Of a stretch of 5,851 bases of DNA, positions 5,706-5,851 are shown in pieces. Numbering within the stretch: the first letter of the stretch is position 1; every line of letters starts with the position of its first letter. The position numbers and the translations under genes are program-made. The notes under the pieces are model-generated. The model was given only the letters and a program-made list of their open reading frames with translations. It was not told the origin of the DNA and ran no database searches. The DNA comes from an uncultured Eubacteriales bacterium (GTDB taxonomy: Bacteria; Bacillota; Clostridia; Oscillospirales; Oscillospiraceae): contig URGL01000091.1 of NCBI GenBank assembly GCA_900547405.1, positions 1-5,851 on the forward strand, in the 5' to 3' direction.

Positions 5706-5711
5706 TCCTTT
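5706..5711 (-). promoter_or_regulatory. Ribosome binding site deciding the DAHP synthase start
   Basis: On the minus strand AAAGGA lies 10 bases before the ATG at 5695 and 16 before the ATG at 5689, favouring the first start (MNMDFKRKL). No comparable site precedes the more distal in-frame ATG at 5815. Confidence 0.75.
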
Positions 5712-5728
5712 TCTCTGTAGTTGGGTCC

Positions 5729-5757
5729 AGTATAGCGTTTCCTGGGGGAAAAAGCAA
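5729..5757 (-). promoter_or_regulatory. Sigma-A promoter of the DAHP synthase gene
   Basis: On the minus strand TTGCTT (5757-5752) and TATACT (5734-5729) are separated by 17 bases. The predicted start is near 5722, leaving a leader of about 27 bases, too short for an attenuator or riboswitch. The -35 is weak, so an activator or UP-type A/T sequence (around 5758-5772) may help. Confidence 0.7.
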
Positions 5758-5804
5758 GATAAATCAGAATTTGCCGGAGCCAAGCATCCCCCGCCGGGAG
5801 GTCG

Positions 5805-5851
5805 CCTTCCCCCACGGGGAAGGTGGACCGGGCGCAGCCCGGGACGGATGA
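5805..5851 (+). repeat. Double-hairpin intergenic repeat, copy C (runs off the window)
   Basis: Hairpin 1 pairs CCTTCCCC (5805-5812) with GGGGAAGG (5816-5823). The linker TGGA leads to hairpin 2, CCGGGC (5828-5833) with GCCCGG (5837-5842), and the tail GGACGGATGA is cut by the window end. From the linker to the tail it is nearly identical to copy A. It lies upstream of the DAHP synthase promoter, in the gap to the next gene beyond the window. Confidence 0.8.

Noticed and set aside
4631..5851. A 406-codon open frame on the plus strand opposite the DAHP synthase gene
   Set aside because: Its start lies within the bidirectional terminator, it runs through the promoter and repeat C, and it resembles no family. 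The minus-strand gene has all catalytic residues.

Overview
The window looks like chromosomal DNA from a GC-rich member of the Clostridia, most likely a gut Oscillospiraceae-type genome. This is an inference from strong GGAGG-type ribosome binding sites, a tRNA with CCA encoded in the gene, sigma-A type promoters with TG-extended -10 boxes, a TraX-like membrane protein outside any conjugation cluster, a TRAP-TAXI transporter, and double-hairpin intergenic repeats of a style I associate from memory with that group. No database was consulted. All complete protein genes have recognisable families; only the clipped gene at the left edge is unassigned.

Layout, left to right. (1) Positions 1-110 are the C-terminal end of an unidentified, probably secreted beta-rich protein, closed by a strong terminator. 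(2) A tRNA-Pro(UGG) gene lies on the minus strand at 230-305 with its own promoter and terminator. Its promoter is back to back with that of a plus-strand TraX-family integral membrane protein (431-1132). (3) Positions 1133-1467 are AT-rich and non-coding. They hold a cluster of imperfect copies of a 19-bp motif, candidate regulatory sites, and end in a clear promoter. (4) A TRAP-TAXI uptake operon follows: a lipoprotein solute-binding subunit (1468-2442) and a fused 4TM/12TM permease (2654-4600). The 211-bp gap between them carries two head-to-head copies of a double-hairpin repeat and a third long stem-loop. (5) A bidirectional terminator separates the permease from a convergent class I DAHP synthase gene (5695-4667, minus), the entry enzyme of the shikimate pathway, which has its own promoter. 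(6) A third copy of the double-hairpin repeat runs off the right edge.

How the genes work together: the TAXI lipoprotein should capture a small, probably anionic solute outside the cell and deliver it to the fused permease for ion-gradient-driven uptake. DAHP synthase, the tRNA and the TraX-like protein are separate transcription units with no evident functional link to the transporter. I see no phage, CRISPR, toxin-antitoxin, transposase or other defence system. The best candidates for something undescribed are non-coding: the double-hairpin repeat family with compensatory base changes, its inverted pair inside the transporter operon, and the 19-bp repeat cluster upstream of that operon.
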